Shown here: positions 1 to 8,470 of the stretch, one piece after another | How positions within the stretch are numbered: the first letter of the stretch is position 1 | Layout of the letters: each line of letters opens with the position of its first letter | Source of the DNA: Streptomyces sp. NBC_01353 | GTDB lineage: Bacteria; Actinomycetota; Actinomycetes; Streptomycetales; Streptomycetaceae | DNA length: 64,000 nt | Assembly: GCF_036237275.1 (NCBI RefSeq) | Contig: NZ_CP108352.1 | Coordinates: 2,294,001 to 2,358,000, forward strand | Direction of reading: 5' to 3' | The notes under the pieces: generated by a model | The model's input: the letters and a program-made list of their open reading frames with translations, nothing else | Told to the model about the DNA's origin: nothing | Database searches by the model: none | Program-made: the position numbers and the translations under genes

Positions 1-2
1 CG

Positions 3-218
3 CCGGAGTCCGCGATCGCGGGTACGGCGGTGGGCGATGTGGCCTGGCCGCAGGACACCTCCCTGGTGACGATCATCCGCGGCTCCCGGGTGCTGACCCC
101 GAGCCCGGAGGAGACCCTGGAGGCGGGCGACGAGCTCCTCTTCGTGGCCGCCCAGGCGCGCGAGGAGCAGCTGGAGGACCTGCTGTCGGTCCGCCGCGAC
201 ACGTCGTCGGCGAGCTGA
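3..218 (+). CDS. TrkA-type potassium uptake regulator, C-terminal part (cut by window edge)
   Basis: Only the last ~71 codons are present; the frame is open to the left edge. The visible part has the look of an RCK_C (TrkA-C) domain: an alternating hydrophobic beta strand (SLVTIIRG), a GDELLFVA strand and a short acidic helix. TrkA/KtrA proteins are cytosolic gating subunits of K+ uptake systems and their RCK_C domain binds ligands such as c-di-AMP in several Gram-positives (family knowledge). The next genes, on the opposite strand, include an OB-fold protein, a DUF3159 membrane protein and kdpDE, so the gene sits in a K+ homeostasis neighbourhood. In mycobacteria the equivalent pair is ceoB/ceoC. 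N-terminal nucleotide-binding domain not visible. Confidence 0.8.
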   Translation, partial: PESAIAGTAVGDVAWPQDTSLVTIIRGSRVLTPSPEETLEAGDELLFVAAQAREEQLEDLLSVRRDTSSAS

Positions 219-241
219 TCCAAGCCGACGGGCTGTGACGT

Positions 242-279
242 GGAAGGGCCCGGGACCTTGAGAGGTCCCGGGCCCTTCC
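242..279. terminator. Bidirectional hairpin terminator
   Basis: Perfect 16-bp stem (242-257 with 264-279) and 6-nt loop, placed between two convergent genes (trkA end 218, DUF3159 end 303). No clear T-run, as is common for Streptomyces terminators. Confidence 0.8.
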
Positions 280-302
280 GTCTGCGCTACGCGCTCTGTG
301 CC

Positions 303-1046
303 TTACGCCTCCGGCTGCCGCGCCGCGGCAGCCTTGCGGGCCTTCTCGGCCTCTTCCTCGGCCTCCATCTCGGCGAAGACGTCGATCGGCGGCGGCGCCT
401 TCGCGAGGAAGACCCACGTCAGGTACACCGCGAGCAGGAAGGGCGGGATCTTCAGCGCGATCAGGACCCAGCCGAACTTGGTCGTGTCGGCCCACCAGTA
501 CATCGGGAAGAGGATCGCGCACTTGCCGAGCAGGATCAGGCCCCAGGCCCAGCTCGCCTTGGTGTAAGCCTTCTTGCGGCCGGGGTTACGGGTCCGCCAG
601 GAGAGGTTCTCCTTGAAGACCGGGCCGAGGATCAGGCCGATCAGCGGGACGCCTGCGAGCGCGGTGACGATGTACGCGAGGGCGAGGCCCAGCGTGTACA
701 GCATGCCCGGCAGATAGAAGTCCTTGGCGTTGCCGGTCATCATCGCGAAGACCACGCCGAACGCCACGCCGAAGACACCGCTGAACGCGTGCTTGACGGT
801 GTCCCGGCGGATCAGCCGGACGGCGACGAGGACCAGGGAGACCGCGAGTGCCGCGATCGCCGAGATGTGCAGGTCCTTGTTGATCGTGAAGATCGTGACG
901 AAGAGAAGGCCGGGCAGGACCGTCTCGACCATGCCCCGCAGGCCGCCGAAGGCCTCGAACAGAGCGGCCTCGGTGACCTCCTTCGCGGCCTGGGAATCAG
1001 TGTCCTGGGCGTCCTGATCCGTCGTCGGCTTGTCGAACGACGTCAC
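303..1046 (-). CDS. DUF3159 family integral membrane protein
   Basis: A 247-residue protein of unknown biochemical function, recognised as DUF3159 by its sequence and by its place between an OB-fold gene and trkA, the same order as Rv2694c-Rv2693c-ceoC in mycobacteria. About five to six hydrophobic segments are visible (for example residues ~43-60, 65-80, 88-105, 112-140, 170-190, 200-215). The N-terminus is acidic and the C-terminus is a charged Glu/Ala/Lys tail (DVFAEMEAEEEAEKARK). The start is GTG at 1046, with AGGAG six bases upstream inside the end of the preceding gene, which it follows by 3 bp; the two are clearly one operon. A role in K+ or osmotic control is only suggested by the neighbourhood. 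Confidence 0.85.
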   Translation of the reverse strand: MTSFDKPTTDQDAQDTDSQAAKEVTEAALFEAFGGLRGMVETVLPGLLFVTIFTINKDLHISAIAALAVSLVLVAVRLIRRDTVKHAFSGVFGVAFGVVFAMMTGNAKDFYLPGMLYTLGLALAYIVTALAGVPLIGLILGPVFKENLSWRTRNPGRKKAYTKASWAWGLILLGKCAILFPMYWWADTTKFGWVLIALKIPPFLLAVYLTWVFLAKAPPPIDVFAEMEAEEEAEKARKAAAARQPEA

Positions 1047-1049
1047 CGG

Positions 1050-1448
1050 CTACTCCTGTCCGAGCGGTCGGAGCTCGTATTTGGGGTTGAAGAGGACCCG
1101 CCGGCCGTGGCTCATCGAGATGCGACCGGAGGCGATCAGCTTGCGGCCCGGTTCGATGCCCACGATGGACCGCCGGCCGAGCCACACCACGTCCAGCGGG
1201 GCCGTGCCGTCGAACAGCTCGGCCTCGAGGGCCGGCACACCGGCCCGAGGACGCAGGGTGACCGTGCGCAAGGTACCAGTCACCTTGACTATCTGGCGGT
1301 CGGAGCAGTCGCAGATTCGGGTGCAGCCCGACGCCTCGGCGTCCTCCTGGAGCTCTTCGGACTCCAGCTCCTCCTGCGAGGTGGACAGCCGGTCGAGCAT
1401 CCGGCGGAAGCGCCCGGCCGGCTTCTCTGTACGCGGTGCAGCACTCAT
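1050..1448 (-). CDS. OB-fold nucleic-acid-binding protein
   Basis: A 132-residue protein with an acidic linker (EELESEELQEDAE, ~25-40), two close cysteines (CTRICDC, ~42-48) and a five-strand OB-type core ending in RRVLFNPKYELRP. It resembles the OB-fold tRNA/helicase-type anti-codon domain proteins encoded next to DUF3159 in actinobacteria (Rv2694c type). Ligand unknown. I chose the ATG at 1448 since it begins the conserved region; longer in-frame extensions upstream are low-complexity. It is translated just ahead of DUF3159 and separated by 125 bp from kdpE, so it may start its own transcription unit. Confidence 0.8.
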   Translation of the reverse strand: MSAAPRTEKPAGRFRRMLDRLSTSQEELESEELQEDAEASGCTRICDCSDRQIVKVTGTLRTVTLRPRAGVPALEAELFDGTAPLDVVWLGRRSIVGIEPGRKLIASGRISMSHGRRVLFNPKYELRPLGQE

Positions 1449-1573
1449 ACAGAAAGCGTACCGGCCCCGGCCGACTGGGGAACCAGCCGTCCTCACCGAC
1501 TCTTCCGACACCCCTGGAGCCCGTCTCCGTGCCGGCCTCGGCGCCCTTCGCAGCCCACCTCTCGGCGCACCTC

Positions 1574-2260
1574 TCAGCGCTCGAAGCGGTAGCCCATGCC
1601 CGGTTCGGTGACGAAGTGCCGCGGGTGCGAGGGGTCGGCCTCCAGCTTGCGCCGCAGCTGCGCCATGTACACCCGCAGATAGTTGGTCTCGGTGCCGTAC
1701 GAGGGGCCCCAGACCTCCTGGAGGAGCTGCTTCTGGCTCACCAGGCGGCCGCTGTTGCGGACGAGGACTTCGAGCAGGTGCCACTCGGTGGGAGTGAGGC
1801 GGACGTCGCGCCCGTTCCGGTGGACCTTCTTCGCGGCCAGGTCGACCGTGAAGCCCTCGGTCTCGACGACCACGACGCCGTCCTCGCCGCCGCCGACCGG
1901 CTCGGCCCGGCGGACCGCGGCGCGCAGCCGGGCCAGGAGCTCGTCCATCCCGAACGGCTTGGTGACGTAGTCGTCGGCGCCCGCGTCCAGCGCCTCGACC
2001 TTCTCGTCCGAGGTGTGCCGCGCCGAGAGCACCAGGATCGGCACCCGCGTCCAGCCGCGCAGGCCCTTGATGACCTCGACGCCGTCGAGGTCGGGCAGTC
2101 CGAGGTCGAGGACGACCACGTCGGGGTGGCGCTCGGCGGCCATCCGGAGGGCGGTGGCGCCGTCGGGCGCCGCGTCCACCTCGTACTTCCGCGCCTTGAG
2201 GTTGATCACCAGCGCTCGGACGATCTGCGGCTCGTCGTCGACGACGAGAACCCGGGTCAT
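1574..2260 (-). CDS. kdpE: KdpE-family response regulator
   Basis: A 228-residue OmpR/PhoB-type regulator. The receiver domain (1-120) has the acidic pocket DDE (8-10), phospho-acceptor D52 in LDLGLPD and K101 in TKPFG. The C-terminal winged helix (~135-228) ends in the typical GMGYRFER. The receiver sequence and pairing with a KdpD-type kinase identify it as KdpE, activator of the Kdp K+ ATPase operon in other bacteria. Start ATG 2260 has GGAAG upstream. It lies 157 bp downstream of kdpD, an unusually wide gap for this pair, and that gap holds a 13-bp tandem repeat. No kdpFABC is present in this window. Confidence 0.93.
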   Translation of the reverse strand: MTRVLVVDDEPQIVRALVINLKARKYEVDAAPDGATALRMAAERHPDVVVLDLGLPDLDGVEVIKGLRGWTRVPILVLSARHTSDEKVEALDAGADDYVTKPFGMDELLARLRAAVRRAEPVGGGEDGVVVVETEGFTVDLAAKKVHRNGRDVRLTPTEWHLLEVLVRNSGRLVSQKQLLQEVWGPSYGTETNYLRVYMAQLRRKLEADPSHPRHFVTEPGMGYRFER

Positions 2261-2387
2261 CGAAGGCTTCCTTCTCTCTGTCGGGCTTCTGAGGGTCGAA
2301 CTGCTCGCGTTCGGATCGCGTCGACGGACCAAACGGTCGGCTCGCACACGGTCACGGCGCATGCTCGGCCGGCGCGGACGGATCGTA

Positions 2388-2411
2388 CGGTCGGATCCCT
2401 CGGTCGGATCC
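2388..2411. repeat. Tandem repeat in the kdpD-kdpE gap
   Basis: The 11-bp word CGGTCGGATCC occurs at 2388-2398 and 2401-2411, period 13 bp, with related words (ACGGTCGGCTCG near 2333) earlier in the gap. The gap (2261-2417) is 157 bp and separates two genes that are normally coupled. It could hold an internal promoter or a binding site for kdpE; this is inference. Confidence 0.5.
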
Positions 2412-2417
2412 GCCGTT

Positions 2418-4964
2418 TCAAGAAATCACCCGGGCGGGTACGTCGGCGGCCGGCGGCGGCCGGTGCCCGCTCACGGCCTTGAGGGTGAGGGTCATGGTCA
2501 GTCCACCGCCGGGTGTGTCCTCGGCGGTGATGGTGCCGCCCATGGCCTCGACGAAGCCGCGGGCGACCGCCAGCCCGAGGCCCACGCCGGAGCCGCGCGG
2601 GGCGTCCCCGAAGCGCTGGAACGGTTCGAAGATGCCGTCCTTGCTCTCGTCGGGCACCCCCGGCCCCCGGTCCACGACCCGCAGTTCGACCCGGTCGCCC
2701 AGGGCGCTGGCGGAGACGGTCACCGGCACGTCCTGCGAGCTGTACTTCACGGCGTTCTCGACGATGTTGGCGACGGCCCGCTCCAGGAGCCCCTTGTCGA
2801 CCTCGACCATCGGGAGCGTCTCGGGGATGTCCAGCTCGGCGCTGCCGTCGGGAACCCCACCGAGCGCCATGGGGACGACCTCGTCGAGGTCGATGGCGCG
2901 GATCAGCGGGGTGACGGTGCCGGTCTGGAGCCGGGACATGTCGAGGAGGTTGCCCACCAGGTGGTCGAGCCGGTCGGCGCCGTCCTCGATGCCCTCGAGG
3001 AGTTCGGCACGGTCCTCCTCGGACCATTCGATGTCGTCGGAGCGCAGGGAGGAGACGGCCGCCTTGATTCCGGCGAGCGGGGTACGCAGGTCATGGCTGA
3101 CCGCCGCGAGAAGAGACGTACGGATCTTGTTGCCCTCGGCCAGCTTGCGGGCCTCCTCGGCCTCGCCGACGAGCCTTCGCCGATCCAGTACCACCGCGGC
3201 CTGGGCGGCGAACGCACCGAGCACACGCCGGTCCTCGGCGGGCAGCACCCGACCGGTCAGGGTCATGGCCAGGTGCTCGCCGACGGGCATGTCCACGTCC
3301 GCGTCCTCGGGACGGGTGACGGGGTGCGCCCCCACGCTCGCCGCACAGGTCCACGGCTCGACGTCGCTCGTCCGTTCCAGGAGCGCGACGGACTCCATGG
3401 CGAAGGTCTCGCGGACCCGTTCGAGGAGGGACTCCAGGCTCGTCTCGCCGCGCAGCACGCTTCCGGCGAGGAAGGAGAGCGTCTCGGCCTCGGCGCGCAG
3501 GCGGGCGGCCTGGTGGGTGCGGCGGGCCGCCAGGTCGACGACCGAGGCCACGGACATGGCGACGCCGAAGAAGACGGCGATCGCGACGATGTTCTTGGGG
3601 TCGGCGATGGTCAGCTGATGCAGGGGCGTGGTGAAGAACCAGTTCAGCAGGACCGAGCCGAACGCGGCCGACGCAAGCGCCGGCATGAGTCCGCCGAGCA
3701 GCGCCGATGCCACCGTCAGCGCCAGGAACAGCAGCATGTCGTTGGCGAGGCCGAGGTCGGCGTCGACATGGGTGAGCAGCAGGGCGAGCAGGCCGGGTCC
3801 TGCGATGCCGACGATCCAGCCCCAGATGATCCGGGAGCGGCCGAGGCGGGCGCCGCGGGCGACGGGCAGTCCGCGCCCCTTGGCGACCTCTTCGTGGGTG
3901 ACGATGTGGACGTCGAGGTCGGGGCCCGACTCACGGGCGACGGTCTGGCCGACGCCGGGGCCGAACATGTACTGCCAGGTCCTGCGTCTGCTCGAGCCGA
4001 GGACGATCTGGGTGGCGTTGACGCCACGGGCGAATTCGAGGAGGCCCGAGGGGATGTCGTCGCCTATGACGTGGTGGAACGTTCCGCCGAGGTCCTCGAC
4101 CAGGGTCCGCTGGACGGCGAGCTCCTTGGGCGAAGCGGCCGTGAGGCCGTCGCTGCGGGCGATGTAGACGGCGAGGACCTCACCGCCGGCGCCCTTCTCG
4201 GCCAGCCGGGAGGCGCGCCGGATGAGGGTACGGCCCTCGGGTCCGCCGGTGAGCCCGACGACGATCCGCTCGCGGGCCTGCCACGTGGAGCGGATGTTGT
4301 GCTCGCCCCGGTACTGCTGGAGGTACTCGTCGACCCGGTCGGCTGTCCACAGCAGCGCGAGTTCGCGGAGCGCGGTCAGGTTGCCGGGGCGGAAGTAGTT
4401 GGCGAGGGACGCGTCGATCCTGTCCGGCTTGTATACGTTTCCGTGGGCCATGCGGCGGCGCAGGGCCTGGGGCGACATGTCGACGAGCTCGATCTGGTCG
4501 GCGCGACGGACGACCTCGTCGGGGACGGTCTCCTGCTGACGCACACCGGTGATCGTCTCGACGACGTCGCCCAGGGATTCGAGGTGCTGGATGTTGACCG
4601 TCGATATGACGTCCACCCCGGCGGCGAGCAGCTCCTCCATGTCCTGCCAGCGCTTGCCGTTGCGGGAGCCGGGGATGTTGGTGTGCGCGAGTTCGTCGAC
4701 GAGCGCGACGGCCGGCTTCCTGGCCAGGACCGCGTCCACGTCCATCTCGGTGAAGGTGGTGTCGCGGTAGGCGAGTGTGCGGCGCGGCACCTGCTCGAGG
4801 CCGTGCAGCATGACCTCCGTACGGGGACGGTCGTGGTGCTCGACGAAGGCGACGACGCAGTCCGTGCCGCGCTCCACGCGCCGGTGCCCCTCGGAGAGCA
4901 TCGCGTACGTCTTGCCGACGCCCGGTGCCGCACCCAGGTAGATCCGTAGCTTGCCGCGTCCCAT
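2418..4964 (-). CDS. kdpD: KdpD potassium-sensing histidine kinase
   Basis: An 848-residue membrane kinase of normal KdpD length. It has, in order, the KdpD N-terminal domain with Walker A GAAPGVGKT (11-19), a universal-stress-protein-like domain (~245-370), four closely spaced transmembrane helices (~385-480), a GAF-like region (~500-600), the H-box SHDLRTPL with phospho-acceptor H624, and an ATPase domain with NIVENAVKYS, DRGPGVP and GVGLGLAVA motifs. It senses low K+ or high ionic strength and phosphorylates KdpE; in firmicutes the USP domain binds c-di-AMP (family knowledge). ATG 4964 begins the conserved GRGKLRIYLG motif. Upstream lies a dense palindrome cluster. Confidence 0.95.
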   Translation of the reverse strand: MGRGKLRIYLGAAPGVGKTYAMLSEGHRRVERGTDCVVAFVEHHDRPRTEVMLHGLEQVPRRTLAYRDTTFTEMDVDAVLARKPAVALVDELAHTNIPGSRNGKRWQDMEELLAAGVDVISTVNIQHLESLGDVVETITGVRQQETVPDEVVRRADQIELVDMSPQALRRRMAHGNVYKPDRIDASLANYFRPGNLTALRELALLWTADRVDEYLQQYRGEHNIRSTWQARERIVVGLTGGPEGRTLIRRASRLAEKGAGGEVLAVYIARSDGLTAASPKELAVQRTLVEDLGGTFHHVIGDDIPSGLLEFARGVNATQIVLGSSRRRTWQYMFGPGVGQTVARESGPDLDVHIVTHEEVAKGRGLPVARGARLGRSRIIWGWIVGIAGPGLLALLLTHVDADLGLANDMLLFLALTVASALLGGLMPALASAAFGSVLLNWFFTTPLHQLTIADPKNIVAIAVFFGVAMSVASVVDLAARRTHQAARLRAEAETLSFLAGSVLRGETSLESLLERVRETFAMESVALLERTSDVEPWTCAASVGAHPVTRPEDADVDMPVGEHLAMTLTGRVLPAEDRRVLGAFAAQAAVVLDRRRLVGEAEEARKLAEGNKIRTSLLAAVSHDLRTPLAGIKAAVSSLRSDDIEWSEEDRAELLEGIEDGADRLDHLVGNLLDMSRLQTGTVTPLIRAIDLDEVVPMALGGVPDGSAELDIPETLPMVEVDKGLLERAVANIVENAVKYSSQDVPVTVSASALGDRVELRVVDRGPGVPDESKDGIFEPFQRFGDAPRGSGVGLGLAVARGFVEAMGGTITAEDTPGGGLTMTLTLKAVSGHRPPPAADVPARVIS

Positions 4965-5032
4965 GGCATGACCTTACGTCCAGCGAAACGGACATTCGGC
5001 ACGAGGGGCAAGGCCCGGGGGCCGTATTGACG

Positions 5033-5126
5033 GGATCCTGATGTGGATCCGATCCGCCCGACGGGCGGATCGAACATTGGATATCGGATCCGATATCCAA
5101 TGTCTGATATCCGATATCCAGGATCC
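5033..5126. repeat. Palindrome cluster upstream of kdpD
   Basis: A ~95-bp stretch between the ABC ATPase stop (5149) and the kdpD start (4964) packed with symmetric words. There is a perfect 30-bp palindrome at 5074-5103, centred on GGATCC and containing GATATC on each side. A second inverted repeat (9-bp arms, GATCCGCCC and its complement) lies at 5051-5071. GATATCC is repeated directly at 5106-5119. GGATCC occurs four times (5033, 5045, 5086, 5120 region). It may be the terminator of the ABC gene, an operator of kdpD, or a short repeat element; the sequence does not decide. Confidence 0.7.
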
Positions 5127-5148
5127 TCGGTGCTCGACGATTCCGCCG

Positions 5149-5877
5149 TCAGTGCTCGATGATCTCGCCGTCGCTCAGTTCCAGCACCCGGTCCGCGAGC
5201 CCCAGCAGCTGGGTGTCGTGTGTGGCCACCAGCGCCGTGACGCCCTCGCTGCGGACCACCGCGCGCAGGAGCTCCATCACCGCGAGCCCGGTCTCGGCGT
5301 CGAGCTGACCCGTCGGCTCGTCGGCGATCAGCAGGGCCGGCCTGTTGGCCAGGGCGCGAGCGATGGCGACGCGCTGCTGCTGGCCGCCGGAGAGTTCGCC
5401 GGGCCGCTGGGCCGCGTGGTCGGCGAGGCCGACCAGCGCGAGGAGGAGGGCGATCCGCTCCTCTCGCTCCTTCGGATCCGCCCTGCGCAGCCGGAGGGGG
5501 ACGCCGACGTTCTCCGCGGCGGTGAGGATCGGGATGAGCCCGAAGGACTGGAAGATGAAACCGATACGGTCCCGGCGCAGCTCCAGAAGCCCGTCCTCGC
5601 CGAGCTCCGCGAGGTCCGTGCCGCCGATGGTGATCCGGCCGTCGTCGGGGCTGTCGAGGCCGCCGACCAGGTTGAGCAGGGTGGTCTTGCCGGAACCGGA
5701 GCGGCCCTTGAGCGCGACGAGCTCGCCGCGCGGGATGTCGAAGGAGACGCCGCGCAGGGCATGGACGGCCGCCGCGCCCGTACCGTACGAGCGGTGCAGG
5801 TTCTCGACCCGGACCATGGGTCCGCCGGACGGGTCCCCGACCACCGCCGTGCCGGACCGCGCGCTGCTGTCACTCAT
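5149..5877 (-). CDS. ABC transporter ATP-binding protein, LolD/MacB type, orphan
   Basis: A 242-residue ATPase of the lipoprotein/macrolide exporter (FtsE/LolD/MacB) subfamily. Visible motifs are Walker [10 protein letters not shown] (58-66), Q-loop [10 protein letters not shown], signature LSGGQQQRV, Walker [13 protein letters not shown] and switch His in VATHD. The first ~20 residues are a non-conserved extension (start ATG 5877; the conserved region begins at [12 protein letters not shown], which could be an alternative start at residue 21). Such ATPases act with an FtsX-like permease, but no permease gene is adjacent; the neighbours are kdpD downstream and DUF3710 upstream. Function therefore unassigned. 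Confidence 0.88.
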   Translation of the reverse strand: MSDSSARSGTAVVGDPSGGPMVRVENLHRSYGTGAAAVHALRGVSFDIPRGELVALKGRSGSGKTTLLNLVGGLDSPDDGRITIGGTDLAELGEDGLLELRRDRIGFIFQSFGLIPILTAAENVGVPLRLRRADPKEREERIALLLALVGLADHAAQRPGELSGGQQQRVAIARALANRPALLIADEPTGQLDAETGLAVMELLRAVVRSEGVTALVATHDTQLLGLADRVLELSDGEIIEH

Positions 5878-5955
5878 CCCCGCACTCCCCCTCGTCGAAC
5901 GTGTGCGCCCGTCAGTATTGCCGCCGAGGGGCCGCCGGGCCAGGGTCCGGGAAAC

Positions 5956-6004
5956 GCCGGTGGGCCGCATTCCGGACAACATGTTCGGAATGCGGCCCAC
6001 CGGC
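5956..6004 (-). terminator. Strong hairpin terminator after DUF3710
   Basis: Perfect 19-bp stem (5956-5974 with 5986-6004), 11-nt loop, 17 bp past the DUF3710 stop codon and before the ABC ATPase start. It closes the thioesterase-dut-DUF3710 operon and insulates the ABC gene. Confidence 0.85.
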
Positions 6005-6021
6005 CTCACAGAATCAGGGGT

Positions 6022-6780
6022 TCAGCGGACCTCGGTGATCTCCGGTCCGCGCTGGAGCTGGCCCATGCCGCCGGAGAAGCGCGAGCCTTCCTGCTCCTCC
6101 TGCTGGACACCCTCGGGCACCATCTGCGCGTCGTTGGGGAGCTTGAGGACGATGGGGTCGCGCGGGGCCATCGGGCCCTCGCCCCGGACCACGACGGTGT
6201 CCCGCACGATCTGCTCCAGCAGACCGGCGGCCTCCGGCTGCACCGCGCCCTGGCCGGAGATCACTCCGCGCAGGAACCAGCGGGGTCCGTCGACACCCAC
6301 GAAACGCACCAGCTGCACTCCGCCGGTGCCGTCGGGCAGCTGCACCGGGACCTGGGCCCGCAGCTCCCAGCCCAGCGGGCCCTCGACCTCGTCGATGACA
6401 CCGCCCTGCTGGGTGATGCCGGAGGCGATCTCCTCGCGGACCTCGCCCCAGATGCCTTCCTTCTTCGGTGCGGCGAAGGCCTGCAGCTGCACGGCGCTGT
6501 CGCGCAGGACGACGGTCGCCGCGACGATCGCGTCGCCCGCCACCTCGACCCGCAGCTCCATGCCCTCGACACCGGGTACGAAGATGCCACCCAGGTCCAC
6601 CCGCCCGTCTTCGGGCTTGGAGACCTCGGAGATGTCCCACGGCCCGTCGGGGCGGGGGGCCGGCGGAAGGTTCACCCGACGCGGGGCATCCTTGCCGTCG
6701 GTGCCGACCTCGTCGACGACCTGCTCGGCCTCGCCCGCTGCGTCCTCAGCGGCACCGCTCTTCTTGCGACGTCCGAACAC
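6022..6780 (-). CDS. DUF3710 family protein
   Basis: A 252-residue soluble protein conserved directly after dut in actinobacteria (Rv2696c type); biochemical function unknown. It begins GTG at 6780 (MFGRRKKSG), one base after the dut stop and preceded by GGAAGG, so it is translated in concert with dut. The N-terminal ~45 residues are charged and disordered-looking; the core (45-225) is a predicted mixed alpha/beta fold with conserved stretches [18 protein letters not shown] and [13 protein letters not shown]. The end is Gln/Glu-rich. No catalytic motif recognised. Confidence 0.88.
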   Translation of the reverse strand: MFGRRKKSGAAEDAAGEAEQVVDEVGTDGKDAPRRVNLPPAPRPDGPWDISEVSKPEDGRVDLGGIFVPGVEGMELRVEVAGDAIVAATVVLRDSAVQLQAFAAPKKEGIWGEVREEIASGITQQGGVIDEVEGPLGWELRAQVPVQLPDGTGGVQLVRFVGVDGPRWFLRGVISGQGAVQPEAAGLLEQIVRDTVVVRGEGPMAPRDPIVLKLPNDAQMVPEGVQQEEQEGSRFSGGMGQLQRGPEITEVR

Positions 6781-6781
6781 G

Positions 6782-7294
6782 TCACTGTCCTTCCCGGTCG
6801 GATACGACCGAAGCGTATCGATTCCCACCCGTTGTGCCGTCCACAGCGGCATGACCGCCGGTGGACCCGAAGCCCCCCTCGGCCCGCGCCGAGCCGGGAA
6901 GCTCCGCCACCTCGTGGAAGCGCACCTTCTCGACCTGCTGGACGACAAGTTGGGCAATCCGGTCGAACCGCTCGAACCGCACGCTTTCGCGCGGGTCGAG
7001 ATTGACCACGATCACCTTGATCTCTCCACGGTACCCGGCATCCACCGTCCCCGGGGCATTCACGAGGGCGACTCCGCACCTGGCAGCGAGCCCGGAGCGC
7101 GGGTGCACGAAGGCGGCGTAGCCGTCGGGCAGGGCGATGGAGACCCCGGTGGGCAGCACGACCCGCTCCCCGGGGGCCAGGACGGCCGCCTCGGTGGTCA
7201 CGAGATCGACTCCGGCGTCGCCGGGGTGGCCGTAGGCCGGGATCGGCACCTCGGGGTCCAGGCGCCGGATCAGGACGTCGACAGGGTTGCGCAT
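6782..7294 (-). CDS. dut: Deoxyuridine 5'-triphosphate nucleotidohydrolase (dUTPase)
   Basis: A 170-residue trimeric-type dUTPase that hydrolyses dUTP to dUMP and PPi, keeping uracil out of DNA and feeding dTMP synthesis. All five family motifs are visible: AGVDL (I), HPRSGLA (II), [11 protein letters not shown] (III), RFDRIAQLV (IV) and the C-terminal P-loop-like [10 protein letters not shown] (V). The ATG at 7294 overlaps the stop of the upstream thioesterase (TGATG), and its own stop is one base from the DUF3710 start. The three genes are one operon. Confidence 0.97.
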   Translation of the reverse strand: MRNPVDVLIRRLDPEVPIPAYGHPGDAGVDLVTTEAAVLAPGERVVLPTGVSIALPDGYAAFVHPRSGLAARCGVALVNAPGTVDAGYRGEIKVIVVNLDPRESVRFERFDRIAQLVVQQVEKVRFHEVAELPGSARAEGGFGSTGGHAAVDGTTGGNRYASVVSDREGQ

Positions 7295-7878
7295 CAGGGG
7301 TTCACCTCGAAGGCGCGGGCGCGCCGGACCTGGTCGGGGTCGGACATGGCGGCCTGGATCTCCTCCGGGCGGCCGTTGTCGATGAAGTGGTCGACCTTGA
7401 CCTCGATGAAGAGGGCGTCGGCGCGGACCGCGACGGGGCCGTCGGGCCCGCCGATCCGGCCGGTGGCGGTCGAGTAGATCTTGCGCCCGTGCACGGCGGT
7501 GACCGCGGCCTCCAGGTGCAGGACGGTGCCGACCGGAACGGGCCGCGCGAAGTCGGTCTCGAGCCGGCCGGTGACGGCGATGACCCGCAGCAGCCAGTTC
7601 AGGGAGCCGAGGGTCTCGTCGAGCGCCGTGGCGAGGACGCCGCCGTGCGCGAGCCCGGGGGCACCCTGGTGGTCGGGGGTCACGGTGAACTCGGCGGTGA
7701 CGGTCACGCCCTCGCCGGCCCGGGCCTCCAGGTGGAGACCGTGGGGCTGCCCGCCGCCGCACCCGAAGCAGTACTTGTAGTGCGCGCCGAGCAGCTCGCC
7801 GGGGGCGGGCGCGTCGGGGTGGCGTACCGGCGGTATGGCGTCGGCCGGCGGGGTGAGGGCGGCAGATGTTGCAGTCAC
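7294..7878 (-). CDS. PaaI/hotdog-fold thioesterase
   Basis: A 194-residue protein of the PaaI thioesterase (4HBT) superfamily. The hotdog core runs from ~55 to 165, with the helix-start motif [17 protein letters not shown] carrying the usual HGG...D/E active-site pattern. The front part has a YCFGCG cysteine motif typical of the actinobacterial subgroup. The acyl-CoA substrate is unknown. The GTG start at 7878 is the first reasonable start; no good ribosome site is seen, and the divergent DUF3093 gene begins only 58 bp away, so the message may be nearly leaderless. It is coupled to dut by a 1-nt stop/start overlap. Confidence 0.82.
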   Translation of the reverse strand: MTATSAALTPPADAIPPVRHPDAPAPGELLGAHYKYCFGCGGGQPHGLHLEARAGEGVTVTAEFTVTPDHQGAPGLAHGGVLATALDETLGSLNWLLRVIAVTGRLETDFARPVPVGTVLHLEAAVTAVHGRKIYSTATGRIGGPDGPVAVRADALFIEVKVDHFIDNGRPEEIQAAMSDPDQVRRARAFEVNP

Positions 7879-7936
7879 AGCCGCAGACCTTACCCGCGAG
7901 GCCGGGCGCAGGTCGCGCCGTGCCAAGCTTGGACGT

Positions 7937-8470
7937 ATGCAGCCTTCCGTACCGCCTTCCGCGCCGCGCTTCGACGAACGTCTGACGGCCCCCCGCTCCT
8001 GGTGGGTGATCACGGCTCTGCTGGGCCTGTCCGGCGGTCTGGTGATGTTCCCGCTGGGCACGGTCCCGACGCTGGGCGGACTGCTCGCCGCGACGGCGCT
8101 GGCGGCGGTCGTCGTCTCCTCGTACGGCTCGGCCCGGATCCGGGTGGTGGCCGGTTCGCTGGTGGCGGGCGAGGCGCGGATCCCGGTCTCGGTGCTGGGT
8201 GCGCCGGAGGTACTGGATGCGGAGGAGGCGCGCGCCTGGCGCTCGTTCAAGGCCGACCCGCGCGCCTTCATGCTGCTGCGCAGCTATGTCCCGCGCGCGG
8301 TCCGGGCCGAGGTGACGGACCCGGCGGACCCGACGCCTTACGTCTATCTGTCCAGCCGTGACCCGGAAGGCCTCGTCGCGGCCCTGGAGGCCGCACGCGC
8401 GGAGAACCCGGGCACCGAGGCCGGGACCGGTGAGGCCATGACCGCCGAGGTCCGGGCCGGCGAGGCCTAG
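7937..8470 (+). CDS. DUF3093 family membrane protein
   Basis: A 177-residue protein with two transmembrane helices close together (~22-40 and 45-62), followed by a small soluble domain with RSYVPRAVRAEV and PYVYLSSRDPEGL, typical of DUF3093. The function is unknown; the gene is found opposite dut in many actinobacteria (Rv2698 type). ATG 7937 is 6 bp past an apparent GG-rich site (CTTGGACGT). It is convergent with the next gene and the two stop codons share the 4-bp sequence CTAG (8467-8470). Confidence 0.88.
   Translation: MQPSVPPSAPRFDERLTAPRSWWVITALLGLSGGLVMFPLGTVPTLGGLLAATALAAVVVSSYGSARIRVVAGSLVAGEARIPVSVLGAPEVLDAEEARAWRSFKADPRAFMLLRSYVPRAVRAEVTDPADPTPYVYLSSRDPEGLVAALEAARAENPGTEAGTGEAMTAEVRAGEA

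Noticed and set aside
2013-4949. 978-codon open frame on the plus strand opposite kdpD
   Set aside because: It is the antisense shadow of kdpD in GC-rich DNA: no family likeness, and the minus strand encodes a full-length kinase with all motifs.
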